From positions 1-31,448 of the forward strand of contig JAGRAY010000002.1 in assembly GCA_020434375.1 (NCBI GenBank): a stretch of DNA of 31,448 nucleotides, read 5' to 3'. The translations under genes were made by a program, and so were the position numbers. Below, piece after piece: positions 16,599 to 26,100 of this stretch (the stretch's first letter is position 1; each line of letters opens with the position of its first letter). The notes beneath the pieces were generated by a model. That model saw only the letters and a program-made list of their open reading frames with translations, was not told where the DNA came from and ran no database searches. Source of the stretch: Bdellovibrionales bacterium. GTDB taxonomy: Bacteria; Bdellovibrionota_G; JALEGL01; JAGRAY01.

Positions 16599-17047
16599 AC
16601 CCAGAAATGAAAGCGCTGTACCAAGAAATGATTCTAGATCATTACAAAAAGCCACGAAACTTTCATGCATTAAACAATCAAACTCATGAAGCTAAAGGCC
16701 ATAACCCTTTGTGTGGTGATCGTGTAACCGTATATTTGGTCTTAGATGGCAATACGGTCAAAGATATAGGTTTCCAAGGCACAGGTTGTGCTATTTCAAC
16801 AGCATCGGCGTCCATGATGACGGACTTTATTAAGGGAAAAACCATCGATGAAATTGAACATTTATTTTCAGCATTTCACGATCTCGTGACGCTAGAAAAA
16901 CCTCTGGCGAATCAAGATAAACTTGGAAAACTCAAAGTATTTGAGGGTGTTCGTGAATTTCCGATGCGAGTCAAATGTGCAACGCTATCTTGGCACACAC
17001 TGAAGGCAGCCCTAAATGAGAAAGATCAACCCACTAGTACGGAGTAA
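16595..17047 (+). CDS. sufU: SufU-type Zn-dependent sulfurtransferase
   Basis: 150-residue SufU. C40 (in NPLCGD), D42, C65 (in GTGCAIS) and C128 (in RVKCATLSW) match the Zn site and sulfur acceptor Cys of characterised SufU proteins almost residue for residue (C41, D43, C66, C128 in B. subtilis). SufU accepts sulfur from SufS, so this operon uses the SufU route instead of SufE. Its ATG overlaps the sufS stop (ATGA). SufU is typical of Gram-positive bacteria and several other phyla, in contrast to gammaproteobacterial SufE systems. Confidence 0.95.
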   Translation: MNPEMKALYQEMILDHYKKPRNFHALNNQTHEAKGHNPLCGDRVTVYLVLDGNTVKDIGFQGTGCAISTASASMMTDFIKGKTIDEIEHLFSAFHDLVTLEKPLANQDKLGKLKVFEGVREFPMRVKCATLSWHTLKAALNEKDQPTSTE

Positions 17048-17050
17048 CAC

Positions 17051-17662
17051 GTGTTAAAATTTACCGAACTTGCTAAATCTAAAATTAAAGAATTTATCAC
17101 TCAAACTGATAAAAAAGACATGTCTCTTCGCGTTTCTGTCACTGGCCGAACACCTACAGGATTTAACTACGCTTTTTCTCTTGAAGACTACGATGCAGAA
17201 AGGCCCACAGATCAGTATGTGCGAGAAGGTGGCTTTGCGACGCGCATCGATCCGGAAAGTGCCAAATGGCTTAAAGGTGCTACCATCGACTGGACTACTA
17301 AAGATGGCCAAGCAGGATTCTCTGTGGAAAATCCGAACAATCCAGCCCCAGCAGAAACTGAAGCGGAACTCAAAGAGCAAATTGTGGACTATCTTAAAAC
17401 CATTTTTGACCCTGAAATTCCGGTAAATATCTACGATTTAGGCCTTATTTATAATATTAGTATTGATGATGCCAAAAATGTCACCGTACAAATGACGCTT
17501 ACTGCACCCAATTGCCCTGCCGCAGAACAACTTCCACTCGATGTTAAAAATAAAGTCAGTTCAGTGCCAGGCGTTCAATCGTCAGAAGTCGAACTCACTT
17601 GGGAACCCCCATGGGACAAAGACAAAATGTCTGAAGCCGCTCGCCTACAATTGGGCATGTAA
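17051..17662 (+). CDS. sufT: Fusion of Cys-less A-type carrier-like domain with SufT (MIP18/DUF59)
   Basis: 203-residue two-domain protein from GTG 17051. Residues 1-95 align by pattern with the IscA/SufA/HesB fold (FTELAKSKIKEFI, then a TGFNYAF strand, and a final GFSVENPN), but every Cys ligand is absent: the GCSG Cys is in a TPTG context and the C-terminal CGC motif is missing. Residues 105-203 are a MIP18/DUF59 domain of the SufT type: DPEIPVNIYDLGLIY, TAPNCPAAE with conserved C155, and WEPPWDKDKMSEAARLQLGM. A degenerate A-type domain also occurs in NfuA, where it targets client proteins. SufT proteins help mature Fe-S proteins. The fusion suggests a carrier or adaptor that delivers clusters; it is the last gene of the operon. 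Confidence 0.88.
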   Translation: MLKFTELAKSKIKEFITQTDKKDMSLRVSVTGRTPTGFNYAFSLEDYDAERPTDQYVREGGFATRIDPESAKWLKGATIDWTTKDGQAGFSVENPNNPAPAETEAELKEQIVDYLKTIFDPEIPVNIYDLGLIYNISIDDAKNVTVQMTLTAPNCPAAEQLPLDVKNKVSSVPGVQSSEVELTWEPPWDKDKMSEAARLQLGM

Positions 17663-17764
17663 ACGAAGAAATTTTCAACCGCGAAACAGAGTCAACTCAT
17701 CAAATGTTGTAGGGCACTCGTCTCGTACGAAGTCCACGACTTCATCCAGAACCTCAAATTTAAA

Positions 17765-17794
17765 CAACCCTCATTTTTTGAAATAATGAGGTTG
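17765..17794. terminator. Bidirectional intrinsic terminator between SUF operon and OmpA lipoprotein
   Basis: CAACCCTCATT (17765-17775) and AATGAGGTTG (17785-17794) form a 10-bp stem with one bulged C. The loop is T-rich on the plus strand and A-rich on the minus strand. It sits between two convergent genes and lies 2 bp past the stop codon of the OmpA-family gene, with an AT-rich tail. Function predicted from layout. Confidence 0.6.
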
Positions 17795-17796
17795 AT

Positions 17797-18477
17797 TTAT
17801 TCTGGCACAGATATCTGGGTGGGTAGCTCTGGTACCAATACAATTTCGATTCTGCGATTTTGTTGCTTGCCTTCAGGGGTATCATTTGAAGCAACAGGCG
17901 AAAACATCGAATAACCTGTCGCGGAAAGTTTTGATTCGGGAACACCAAGCTCAGCCAGATATTTTACAATGACTGTTGCACGCGCGGTCGACAGTTCCCA
18001 ATTTGATGGAAATTTTTTTCGGAGCGTCGGTCCTAATTTCACATTGTCGGTGTGCCCTTCAACCTGAATACGTTTATCGGTGATATCTTTGAGTACCGAT
18101 GCAATCTTCGCCAACGCCGCCTTACCCTCTTCTTGAATGTTCACACTGCCTGAATCAAAAAGAATTTTATCAATTAGATTGACGGTTAGCCGATCTTTCA
18201 TCTCAGAAATCTTAATTTTTCCTGAATTTATTTCCTCTTGGAGCGAGCCCACAAGGTTTTCGTAAGTTTTTGTCTTCTCTTGGAGCTCTTGGCTGAGTTC
18301 TTCTTTCTTTGAACCCAAAGCTGCCAGTTTCTCGTCGCAAACTTTGTTCGCCGACTGAGATTCAGACAGTTCAGCCTGGCATCGCTTTTCTTGATCCTCA
18401 AGACTTGTATACTGTTTTTTCGAAATTCCACAACCCACCATCAATCCAACGATTGCGAAGAAAAATAGCTTTTTCAT
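17797..18477 (-). CDS. OmpA-family peptidoglycan-binding lipoprotein
   Basis: About 226 residues, starting at ATG 18477 behind a strong AAAGGAG. A lipoprotein signal (MKKLFFFAIVGLMVGC) places it in the periplasm, probably anchored to the outer membrane. Residues about 20-95 are charged and helical, likely coiled coil. The C-terminal OmpA domain (about 110-225) begins with ILFDSGSVNIQEEG and includes VEGHTDNV, the NWELSTARA helix and QNRRIEIVL, which supply the Asp and Arg that grip meso-diaminopimelate. It resembles OmpA domains of motor-type MotB proteins, but has no TM helix of that kind. Predicted role: envelope anchoring. It is a single-gene unit convergent with the SUF operon. Confidence 0.9.
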   Translation of the reverse strand: MKKLFFFAIVGLMVGCGISKKQYTSLEDQEKRCQAELSESQSANKVCDEKLAALGSKKEELSQELQEKTKTYENLVGSLQEEINSGKIKISEMKDRLTVNLIDKILFDSGSVNIQEEGKAALAKIASVLKDITDKRIQVEGHTDNVKLGPTLRKKFPSNWELSTARATVIVKYLAELGVPESKLSATGYSMFSPVASNDTPEGKQQNRRIEIVLVPELPTQISVPE

Positions 18478-18912
18478 TAATAAACTCCTTTGTCTCAAAT
18501 TTTTCAGCAGCATAACGGCCTCAATAAATCATGCAAGGGTTTTTGATATTAAAGCATTCTCGTCGAAAATATATTCCCATATAAATCTCATATGACCGGA
18601 TCTCAAAGGAGGATTGAATCTATACTCTAAGGGGTCTTTTTTGAGCTTGCTTATTCTTGAGAGACACGCTATAAACTCCACCATAGATTCCGTATTGACT
18701 CTTTGTAGACGATGCAGGCCAGGCTTCCTGGCAGGTCCAACTGGATCCAATGATTTCACAATCATCTTTGCTTTTCACCGAGGGTTGCCGGCAGTGCCGG
18801 GTATACAGACTCTTGCCGTTGCTTGATGTTCAAGCCTTGGCAACCCTTGTTTAGATTGCGAAGCATAGCCGCGGCTTTTTGCTGTGGCGCTCGCATAGAA
18901 AGTAAAAAGATA
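18478..18912 (+). other. Intergenic region with structured leader of the helicase gene
   Basis: This 435-base gap holds no convincing gene. On the plus strand it has a candidate promoter (18647-18675), a small hairpin GCCAGG-CTT-CCTGGC (18718-18732) and two long stems just before the DEAD-box start. Stem I pairs 18779-18789 with 18839-18849 (11 bp, one G-U), and encloses GCTTGA-TGT-TCAAGC (18821-18835). Stem II pairs 18858-18872 with 18884-18894 (GCG, AGC, GCCGC against GUGGC, GCU, CGC, one G-U, with a bulged A and a 3-nt internal loop). The G-U pairs favour the plus strand. The whole is probably a structured 5' UTR of about 230 nt. Minus-strand part near 18490 should hold the OmpA gene promoter; I could not place it. 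Confidence 0.5.
18647..18675 (+). promoter_or_regulatory. Candidate sigma-70-type promoter of the DEAD-box gene
   Basis: TTGCTT (18647-18652) and TATAAA (18670-18675) are separated by 17 bp. Transcription from about 18682 would give a leader of about 230 nt that contains all the hairpins described for this region. Prediction by eye. Confidence 0.4.
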
Positions 18913-20100
18913 ATGATGAATGATTTTAAACAACTCAATCTTCCTGTCCCTTTAACGCGTGCACTCGATACGATGCACTTTACAACGCCTACACCAATTC
19001 AGGCTCAGGCTATTCCCCCCGCTTTAACGGGGCGCGACATTTTAGGAACGGCTCAAACTGGTACGGGTAAAACAGTGGCGTTTAGTATTCCATTGATTAC
19101 CAACTTACTTAGCAATCCAAGAGCAACAGCACTTATTTTGACGCCCACAAGAGAACTAGCCACACAAATTATGGTCGCTCTCAAACAATTGACCCAAAAT
19201 AGCTCACTCTATACAGTGCTCTTAATTGGTGGAGAACCTCTCAGAAAACAAATTGGACTGTTAAAGAACCGGCCCCGTATCATTGTTGGAACTCCTGGTC
19301 GAATTAACGATCACCTAGAACGTGGAACGCTTATGCTACATAATGTAAATTTTTTGGTGCTCGACGAAACTGACCGTATGCTCGACATGGGATTTTCGGT
19401 TCAACTCGATCGTATTGCAAAGTTTCTGACAGGAAAACGTCAAACTTTGATGTTTTCAGCAACTCTACCAAAAAACATCTTAAGAATCGCGGAAAAATAT
19501 CTCCGTGACCCATTAAGAGTCTCCGTTGGATCGGTGTCTTCACCTGTCGAAAAAATTGAGCAAAAACATCTGGTGGTCTCCGAAAATGAGAAGTACCCAA
19601 GTCTTTTAAAAGAGCTTGATGAACGTGAGGGATCCATCATCGTATTTACACGCACCAAGTTTGGTGCGGAAAAGCTAGCAAAAAAGCTTTCGCGGGAAAA
19701 TCTTAGCGCAGATGCTCTTCACGGAGATTTAAGACAGAATAAGCGAGATCAAGTGGTTAGAGCTTTTCGAAATCAGAGATATCGTATTCTCGTTGCAACA
19801 GATATTGCTGCAAGAGGACTAGATATTCCCCATATTGAACATGTCATCAACTATGACTTACCTCAGTGCCCAGATGACTATATTCATCGCATTGGTCGAA
19901 CAGCGAGAGCCGGCGCAAATGGTTCAGCCATGAGCTTGCTTACTCCATCGGATCGTTCAAAGTGGAATGCAATCTGTAACTTTCTAAACCCTGACAAAAA
20001 GAAAAACTCTGAACAAGGGCATCAGAACCGACGTCCAACAACAACGTTTAGAAGAAACAAAAGCCGACCAAGACGACGAAGCCGCCCAGCAGCAGCTTAA
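18913..20100 (+). CDS. DEAD-box RNA helicase (RhlE-type) with DETD motif II
   Basis: About 395 residues from ATG 18913 (a second ATG follows at once; an upstream in-frame Met at 18823 is in the structured leader). Motifs: Q motif with FTTPTPIQAQAI, I AQTGTGKT, Ia PTRELA, GG, Ib TPGR, II DETD (151-154) in place of DEAD, III SAT, IV IIVFTRT, V ATDIAARGLD and VI HRIGRTARAG. The Ala to Thr change in motif II is uncommon; nearby catalytic Asp and Glu remain. A basic Arg/Lys-rich tail (about 360-395) likely binds RNA. RhlE-type helicases help with ribosome assembly and RNA turnover, often in the cold. Confidence 0.92.
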   Translation: MMNDFKQLNLPVPLTRALDTMHFTTPTPIQAQAIPPALTGRDILGTAQTGTGKTVAFSIPLITNLLSNPRATALILTPTRELATQIMVALKQLTQNSSLYTVLLIGGEPLRKQIGLLKNRPRIIVGTPGRINDHLERGTLMLHNVNFLVLDETDRMLDMGFSVQLDRIAKFLTGKRQTLMFSATLPKNILRIAEKYLRDPLRVSVGSVSSPVEKIEQKHLVVSENEKYPSLLKELDEREGSIIVFTRTKFGAEKLAKKLSRENLSADALHGDLRQNKRDQVVRAFRNQRYRILVATDIAARGLDIPHIEHVINYDLPQCPDDYIHRIGRTARAGANGSAMSLLTPSDRSKWNAICNFLNPDKKKNSEQGHQNRRPTTTFRRNKSRPRRRSRPAAA

Positions 20101-20113
20101 TAGTAACATAAGC

Positions 20114-20157
20114 ATAGGCCTTTGAACGAACTTAAGCAGTCATGTTTAAAGGCCTAT
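20114..20157. terminator. Bidirectional intrinsic terminator
   Basis: ATAGGCCTTTGAAC (20114-20127) and GTTTAAAGGCCTAT (20144-20157) form a 14-bp stem with one G-U. It follows the DEAD-box stop by 13 bp and covers the stop codon of the convergent oxygenase gene, so it can terminate both. T-rich bases follow on the plus strand (TTTG). Confidence 0.6.
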
Positions 20158-21335
20158 TTGACTTCAACTAATATTTTAGCATCTTCAAGCTTTTTAAGAA
20201 GACGATAAACCCCTGGTTCAGAAACATGAGGAGTGGCGTCACAAACATCTTTGAACATAAATTCACCATTCTGTTTGCTAATCCAGGAAATAGTCGTCAA
20301 AAGTTCGGCACTCATATCTATCGCCAACTCATTGCCACTTGAAAAGCGCACCATTGCTTTTGTCCTATTTAAGTCAATGGTCACGCCTTTCTCTTTTCGA
20401 AATTTGAAATCTTGCCCAGCCACTGAACCATGTGATCTTTCAAATTCATTTATTAGGTCCGATGCTTTCAGAGTACCAATATCGCCCAAAAAAGTTTGAA
20501 TCAAATCGTTCATCGTTTTTTCTAGTTTCTGTCTTTGATTCAAATGACTGCCAGTCATTCCAAACGCTAACTGCCTCCATTGCTCATGCCTATTTAAACG
20601 TTGTCGAATGACACTTGCCATAATTTCGGAAAAAGGAATTTGAGTAAACGTAAAATTTAAAGATAAGGAAGGCTCCACGCCCTCTGTGTCGTGCCACCAA
20701 CCCCGCGGCAAATACATGGCTGAACCCGGCTTTAAAATCACATTCGTAGATTCCTGTGGCATTTTTTTTGGTAATTCCACAGGCCATCTAGAAACATCAT
20801 GCCCATTCATACTCACAGCATAACGCCTAAGAGGATATTTTATGGATTTATTTGGCGCAAATCTCCACTTCTTTTTACCCAATATCTGAACAACGAAATT
20901 TGCGTTGGCGTCCCAATGCATACCCGCCGCTTTTCCCTTGGGAGAAATATAGACTAAAGACGTCGCTCCAGTAGCTTCAGAAAGTCCCAAATCATGCTCC
21001 AACTTTCGTAAAATTTCGCGAACACTGGGAATTACATCATGAACACGGGCAATCCGAAGATTCATTCCAAGATTAAACAATTTCAAAGCATCGTTAGCAT
21101 TAAGATTTTCGATACGATGATGTTCATCTCTTTTGTCTGGAAGATCTACCTGAGCATTTACGCCTTTACGATTGCAGCTTTTTAAAAACTCCTCAATGTC
21201 TTCCAGTTCTGGAATGTTTTCGAGACTTAAAAATCGACTCATCGGCCCATGATTGACTACGGCACGTTCGGGCCAGTAGGATTTCAAAAACTTTTCTTCT
21301 CCTACCTTTGGAAAACACTCATCTAAAAAGGACAT
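20154..21335 (-). CDS. Cupin-4/JmjC-type 2-oxoglutarate oxygenase (ribosomal oxygenase-like)
   Basis: About 393 residues from ATG 21335 (in-frame ATGs at 21422/21428 would add an unconserved extension). The double-stranded beta-helix domain has the iron triad H140-x-D142 (GMHWDANANF) and H215 (PRGWWHDTE), with IRYPLRRY-like and LKPGSAMYLPRGW segments typical of the cupin_4 group that includes YcfD/RoxA and MINA/NO66. A C-terminal winged-helix region (about 325-393) ends with YRLLKKLEDAKILVEV, as in ribosomal oxygenases. Known relatives hydroxylate a ribosomal protein Arg or His; the substrate here is not shown. It diverges from corA across a 125-bp gap. Confidence 0.88.
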   Translation of the reverse strand: MSFLDECFPKVGEEKFLKSYWPERAVVNHGPMSRFLSLENIPELEDIEEFLKSCNRKGVNAQVDLPDKRDEHHRIENLNANDALKLFNLGMNLRIARVHDVIPSVREILRKLEHDLGLSEATGATSLVYISPKGKAAGMHWDANANFVVQILGKKKWRFAPNKSIKYPLRRYAVSMNGHDVSRWPVELPKKMPQESTNVILKPGSAMYLPRGWWHDTEGVEPSLSLNFTFTQIPFSEIMASVIRQRLNRHEQWRQLAFGMTGSHLNQRQKLEKTMNDLIQTFLGDIGTLKASDLINEFERSHGSVAGQDFKFRKEKGVTIDLNRTKAMVRFSSGNELAIDMSAELLTTISWISKQNGEFMFKDVCDATPHVSEPGVYRLLKKLEDAKILVEVK

Positions 21336-21460
21336 TATCAAAGGATAGCAGAATTTTATTTTTTCATCGAATTCCGAGAAGATGATTGTTTGTCGCGAGG
21401 CCCAATAAGAATACCTCGCCATTGACATATATCTATGAAATGATTTTAGAACCTCTACTC

Positions 21461-22537
21461 ATGGCAAGTCGAAAACAGCGCTCACGTCTTACGAAACGCA
21501 CCTCTCGAAAGAAAGGTCTACCCCCCGGCAGTCTTTTTTATACTGGAGATAATACCGCTCCAACAACAATCACAAACATTCGGTATAACAAAATGGATAT
21601 CAAAGAAAGGCATTACGAAAGTGCGAACGACGCAGCACTTCATGTTAAGCCAGAAGAAGTATTGTGGAGTAATTTGATTGGACTCTCAAATACTACTGCT
21701 ATTCACAGAATTGGAGAGACTTTTAAGCTGAACAACCTTGTTCTCGAAGACATCCTTCATACTTCACAAAGACCTAAAATCGAAGATTTCAAAGACTACA
21801 CTTATCTAGTCCTGAAAATGGTTTCTATTGACTCCGAAAGTCAAATACAGGTTGAGCAAGTCAGTTTTATTTTGGGCCAACATTACGTTCTTTCGTTCCA
21901 AGAGTGGGCCAACGATGTATTTGGGCCTGTTCGAGAGCGACTACGAACAGATCGAGGCCTTATTAGAGAATTGGGCCCTGACTACCTTTTTTATGCACTT
22001 ATAGATGCGATTGTAGACCACTACTTTGTCGTTCTTGAATCTCTTGACGATCAGCTCGAAACCTTAGAGCAACGCGTTTTAAGCGGAAATAGTGATAACC
22101 TTATTGAAGATCTATATCGAACACGTCGAAATATAGTGCTTCTTCGAAAATCTGTGTGGCCACTTCGCGAGCTACTTAGTGCACTAATACGAGATAAACA
22201 CTCGTTGATTCAAAATGAAACATTGGTCTATTTTCGTGATGTCTATGATCACACGATCCAAGTCATTGATACAATCGATGCTCTTCGAGATATTTCTGCG
22301 AGCATTCGCGAAATGCATACAACCGAAATAAGTCTTCGCATGAACAATATCATGAAGGTATTAACCATGATCGCAACCGTTTTCATTCCTATAACCTTCG
22401 TTGCGGGAATATACGGGATGAATTTCGAATTCATGCCCGAACTAAAATGGACTCATGGATATCAAATGGTATGGTTTTTATTTGTGAGCATTTCCACCGC
22501 GATGTTAATTTTCTTTAGAAAAAATCGTTGGATCTAA
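21461..22537 (+). CDS. corA: CorA-family magnesium/cobalt transporter
   Basis: About 358 residues from ATG 21461 (ATG 21440 would add seven residues; neither has a clear Shine-Dalgarno). A basic N-terminus leads to the funnel domain, which includes KKGLPPGSLFYTGD, a signature of this CorA branch, and a long willow helix. The last two helices have the YGMNFEFMPE pore motif with GMN, the selectivity filter of CorA channels, followed by an FxxxNRWI end. It forms a pentameric Mg2+ channel in the inner membrane. A TTGACA at 21422-21427 may be part of its promoter. Its last 23 bp overlap the end of the convergent TetR gene. Confidence 0.95.
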   Translation: MASRKQRSRLTKRTSRKKGLPPGSLFYTGDNTAPTTITNIRYNKMDIKERHYESANDAALHVKPEEVLWSNLIGLSNTTAIHRIGETFKLNNLVLEDILHTSQRPKIEDFKDYTYLVLKMVSIDSESQIQVEQVSFILGQHYVLSFQEWANDVFGPVRERLRTDRGLIRELGPDYLFYALIDAIVDHYFVVLESLDDQLETLEQRVLSGNSDNLIEDLYRTRRNIVLLRKSVWPLRELLSALIRDKHSLIQNETLVYFRDVYDHTIQVIDTIDALRDISASIREMHTTEISLRMNNIMKVLTMIATVFIPITFVAGIYGMNFEFMPELKWTHGYQMVWFLFVSISTAMLIFFRKNRWI

Positions 22538-23165
22538 TCTGCTGATCATATTTATATCGTAAAGATTCAACAAGACAATCTACGGTTCGCCGGATATGTC
22601 TTTCCACTGTTTTTTCACTAAACAATTTTCTTGCGCTTGGTCGCATGGCCATTGGGGACACTACCATAATAGCTTTATGAAAAAGCATACTAAATACCGT
22701 TTGAACAAACCAGATTGCGTCGGTTTTTGTCAAAGTCATGGCCTCTGATTTTTCAAACACTTTTAATAACATTTCGGCTCCCGGCGGTCCCAAAGTTTCA
22801 TCTGAAAAGCCAAAGTCTTCCATTTTAAGATATTCAGACGACAATATGATTTTCATATTGTTCAGTATGGACTCTTTTTCTTCAACAAAACATCGAAATA
22901 CTTGAACGCAAAATATCGTCACATCTATTTGATATTTTGGTGGAATCGTTTGAATTTTTTCAATTAGATTTTGGTAACCATCTTTTAAGACTTCATACAT
23001 TAAACGTTCTTTTGTTTTAAAATGATAATTGACCGATGCGATATTTACATTTGCAGACGACGAAATCTCTCTAATTGATGTTGCCGAAAATCCTTTTTCT
23101 GCAAACAATTTGCGCGCAGCAATGATAATATCTGCACTTGTTTTCTTTTGAGTATGTTTTATCAT
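22515..23165 (-). CDS. TetR-family repressor of the efflux operon
   Basis: 216-residue TetR-type regulator. The N-terminal HTH (about 26-50) reads SIREISSSANVNIASVNYHFKTKERL, close in pattern to PsrA-like repressors of fatty-acid or efflux genes (VNYHF recognition helix). The remaining alpha-helical ligand domain is unrecognised and ligand unknown. Its ATG directly follows the stop of the RND pump gene, so it is the third gene of the same operon. That places the regulator under its own target promoter, and the palindrome at the tolC promoter is a likely binding site. Autoregulation is inferred. Confidence 0.88.
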   Translation of the reverse strand: MIKHTQKKTSADIIIAARKLFAEKGFSATSIREISSSANVNIASVNYHFKTKERLMYEVLKDGYQNLIEKIQTIPPKYQIDVTIFCVQVFRCFVEEKESILNNMKIILSSEYLKMEDFGFSDETLGPPGAEMLLKVFEKSEAMTLTKTDAIWFVQTVFSMLFHKAIMVVSPMAMRPSARKLFSEKTVERHIRRTVDCLVESLRYKYDQQIRSNDFF

Positions 23166-26100
23166 CTATGCACTGGCTGAACTAGATTTACGGAAACGCC
23201 ACAAATTAAATATCTTCCTTGTAAAGACATTCCAATCTTCAAGAATCGCATACGCACAGGGCACCCAGGCTAACGTCAGAATCGTCCCACTGGTTAGTCC
23301 CCAGGCCATGGCTAATGTCATAGGTATTAAAATGAGATCACTACCACCAATACCGTACGCCGTAGGAAATAAACCTCCGATCGTTGTCAAAGATGTTACA
23401 ACGACAGCTCGAAGACGAAGACCAGATGCTTGAGCAAGAATCTCATGAAGTTCTAGCTTTCCTTCATCTCGTAGCTCATCAATAAAACTCACCAACACAA
23501 TACCAGAATTCACAATTATACCGGTTAAACCAATCACGCCCAGGATAGCTAAAAAACTCACCGGTCTATCATGAAAATAAAAGGCAACCGCAAATCCCAA
23601 AAGTCCGAGAGGTATGGTCGACATAATAATAATGGGTCTTAAATAAGAGGAAAATAGAAACACTAAAATTCCAAATATGGCTATCAAAGCCAGGACCATA
23701 GCATCAGAGAGACTTTCTAATGATTCATTCGTGCTCTCTTGTTCTCCACCAAAGGTTACAGTGATATCAGGATATGCTTTTCTAAGTTTTTCAAATTTTC
23801 CTAGTAAAAGACCATTCGCATGAACACTTGTAATTTTACTGGGATCAATATCAGCCAAAACAGCGACTGCTCGCTGAAAATCAAACCGCTTGATTACAGG
23901 TGATCCCGAATGTCTTTCAAATTTTGCAAATGACGCGATGGGTATTAAGTTACCAAAAGGATCCATCACATCGATATTTTCTAAATCTCTTAAGTTTTCT
24001 CGATTGTTCTCAGCGTATTTTACTCGCAGGTCGAATTTGCGATTATTTAGGTTAATTTCTGTAACCACAGTACCTCCGAGTGCGGTTTGAAGAGCATTTC
24101 CAATTGCTGCAACATCGAGTCCCAGGCGAGATACCTTTAGATAATCCAACATCACTCGAATCTCATCATCGCCAATAATTTGATCGGTATGCGGTCGAAT
24201 AACACCCGGAACTGTTTCAAGAAACTTTGTCAATTCAGCCGTTAAAGACTCCAAGTTTTTTTGGCTATTTGATCGAAATGTTGCGTTCACCGGATCTCCA
24301 ACGGGAGGTCCGTTGATCTGAGCTTCAAAAGTCAATTCACTGCTTCCCGGTAAATCTATTTTACGAAGTTTAGCTAATGCCTCAACATAATCTAAATCAA
24401 ACGATGCTTCACGTGTGACATAGATTGTGAGCATGCCCACGTTCTCACTTTCTTTCTCTTTTGGGTCATTCGGGCCGGCCTGAATAATTCCAGCTTGTGA
24501 TACAATGTTTTTAACGTCTTTTCCCAAGACTTCATAAACTCTCGTCGACAGCTCCGCCGCATATCGATCTGTTTTTTCAACAGGTGTTCCTGGTGGCAGT
24601 TCAAAACGCGCGATATAAATTTCAGTCTGTTCTGCCGGAAACAAAATAAATTTATTGACCTTAACGAGCATAAACAAAGACCCTGTAATAAGAAACGTAA
24701 AAATCAACAAAACGAAATACCGCTTTCGTATCATGGTACGAATTAATTTTTCAAACATCGTTGTGATCTTTTGAAACCAATCACTTGATTCTATAGGTGC
24801 TTGGTCTTGATCATTAATGGTTTTTGTTGTCTTGGCAGCAAATTGGAGTCGAGCCGGCAACAGACAAAAGCTTTCGCATAGACTTAGGCCCAGCGCAAAC
24901 GAGACAATGATAGGTATAAACTTGATAAACTCTCCCATCACTCCCTTCGTCACTAGCATTGGAAGAAATGCTGCAATTGTTGTAAAGGCTGTACAAGAGA
25001 TGGGAAGCCAAAATTGATACGCCGATTGTACGGCCGCATTTTGTGGAGAAACTCCTGATTTCACTATTCGCGAAAAATTTTCACTAATCACAACACTGTT
25101 ATCTACGAGCATCCCAAGTGCAATCACTAACGCAAGAACCGTAATGGCATCTAAATTCATACCCATTGTCATCATTGCACCCAGCGTTCCCAAAACTGCG
25201 ATAGGTAGTGATAAACTTGCGACAACCCCGACTTTGCCCGGCAAGAAAATAAGTAGGCACACGAAAACAAGAACTAAACCAGTCAGGGCATTAGATTCAA
25301 GAACCTGCATACGGTTTTTGACTTTACCAGCCTCGTCATTGTAAATGACGATTGATAAATCTTTTGGCGTTTGTATAAGTGATAGTTGTTTTTGAATATC
25401 TTCTACTAATTCAATAGTATCTTCGCCTGCTTTTTTGGTAATCGTTAAAAGAGTTGCAGGAAGTCCATTGATTCGAGTAAGGCGATTGGTATCTTCCATT
25501 CCATCTTCGATCAATGCAACATCTTTTAGTTGGATGTTTTTTCCCGAAAAATTAGATCGAATATATACATTGCGAAGCTCTTCAACATTTGACACTTTGC
25601 CGTCAAGCTTAATAAGCATTTGCTCTTTCGAAGATTCAAGGTTTCCTGCGGGAATATTGATATTCCTGCGCTTAAGGGCAACATTGACTTCAGAAATACT
25701 CACATGCAAAGCATCTAACTTGCGTTGAAGCAATTTCACAGAGAACTCACGTTCTCTGAAGCCGGAGAATCGGACATTGAGTACTTTTTTATTGTCTTCA
25801 ATCGATTCTTTCATAACGTCTGCAAAGGCATCACGTTTTCGATTTTCATTGGTTCCGATAATAGCCAATTCGATAGCTGGAAATTCTTCCGAGTTAAGCT
25901 CCTGGAACCGTGGGGGATCCTTAATATCAGGGGGTAGATCTGTCACACGTTGAATTGCCTTTTGAAGATCATCCATGACCTCACCAACATCAAAGTGATC
26001 CATGTCGACGCGAACAGTAATCTTACTCTGACCGGCCTGGCTCACAGATCGTGTGTCTTTTAAACCTCGAACTGTTCGAATTTCATCTTCTAAAGGTTTG

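Noticed and set aside
17663..17764. Possible small RNA between sufT and the OmpA gene (GAAGTC-CAC-GACTTC at 17729-17743)
   Set aside because: Stem of only 6 bp, no promoter visible; likely 3' UTR of the SUF operon.
18529..18826. Two small ORFs on opposite strands (minus 18529-18765, plus 18614-18826), the latter near a perfect AAAGGAGG
   Set aside because: The AAAGGAGG is only 1 nt from the TTG, no start is at workable distance, neither translation looks like a protein family, and the region contains a promoter and hairpins of the helicase leader.
18782..18846. tRNA-like fold: GGGTTGCC/GGCAACCC outer stem with a GTTCAAGCC near the 3' side
   Set aside because: The enclosed length (about 63 nt) is too short for a tRNA, no anticodon arm is present and the TTCAAGC is part of its own hairpin.
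18868..18880. AGCCGCGGCT followed by TTTTT as an intrinsic terminator
   Set aside because: The palindrome has no loop, and the same bases pair better in the longer stem 18858-18894 ahead of the helicase start.
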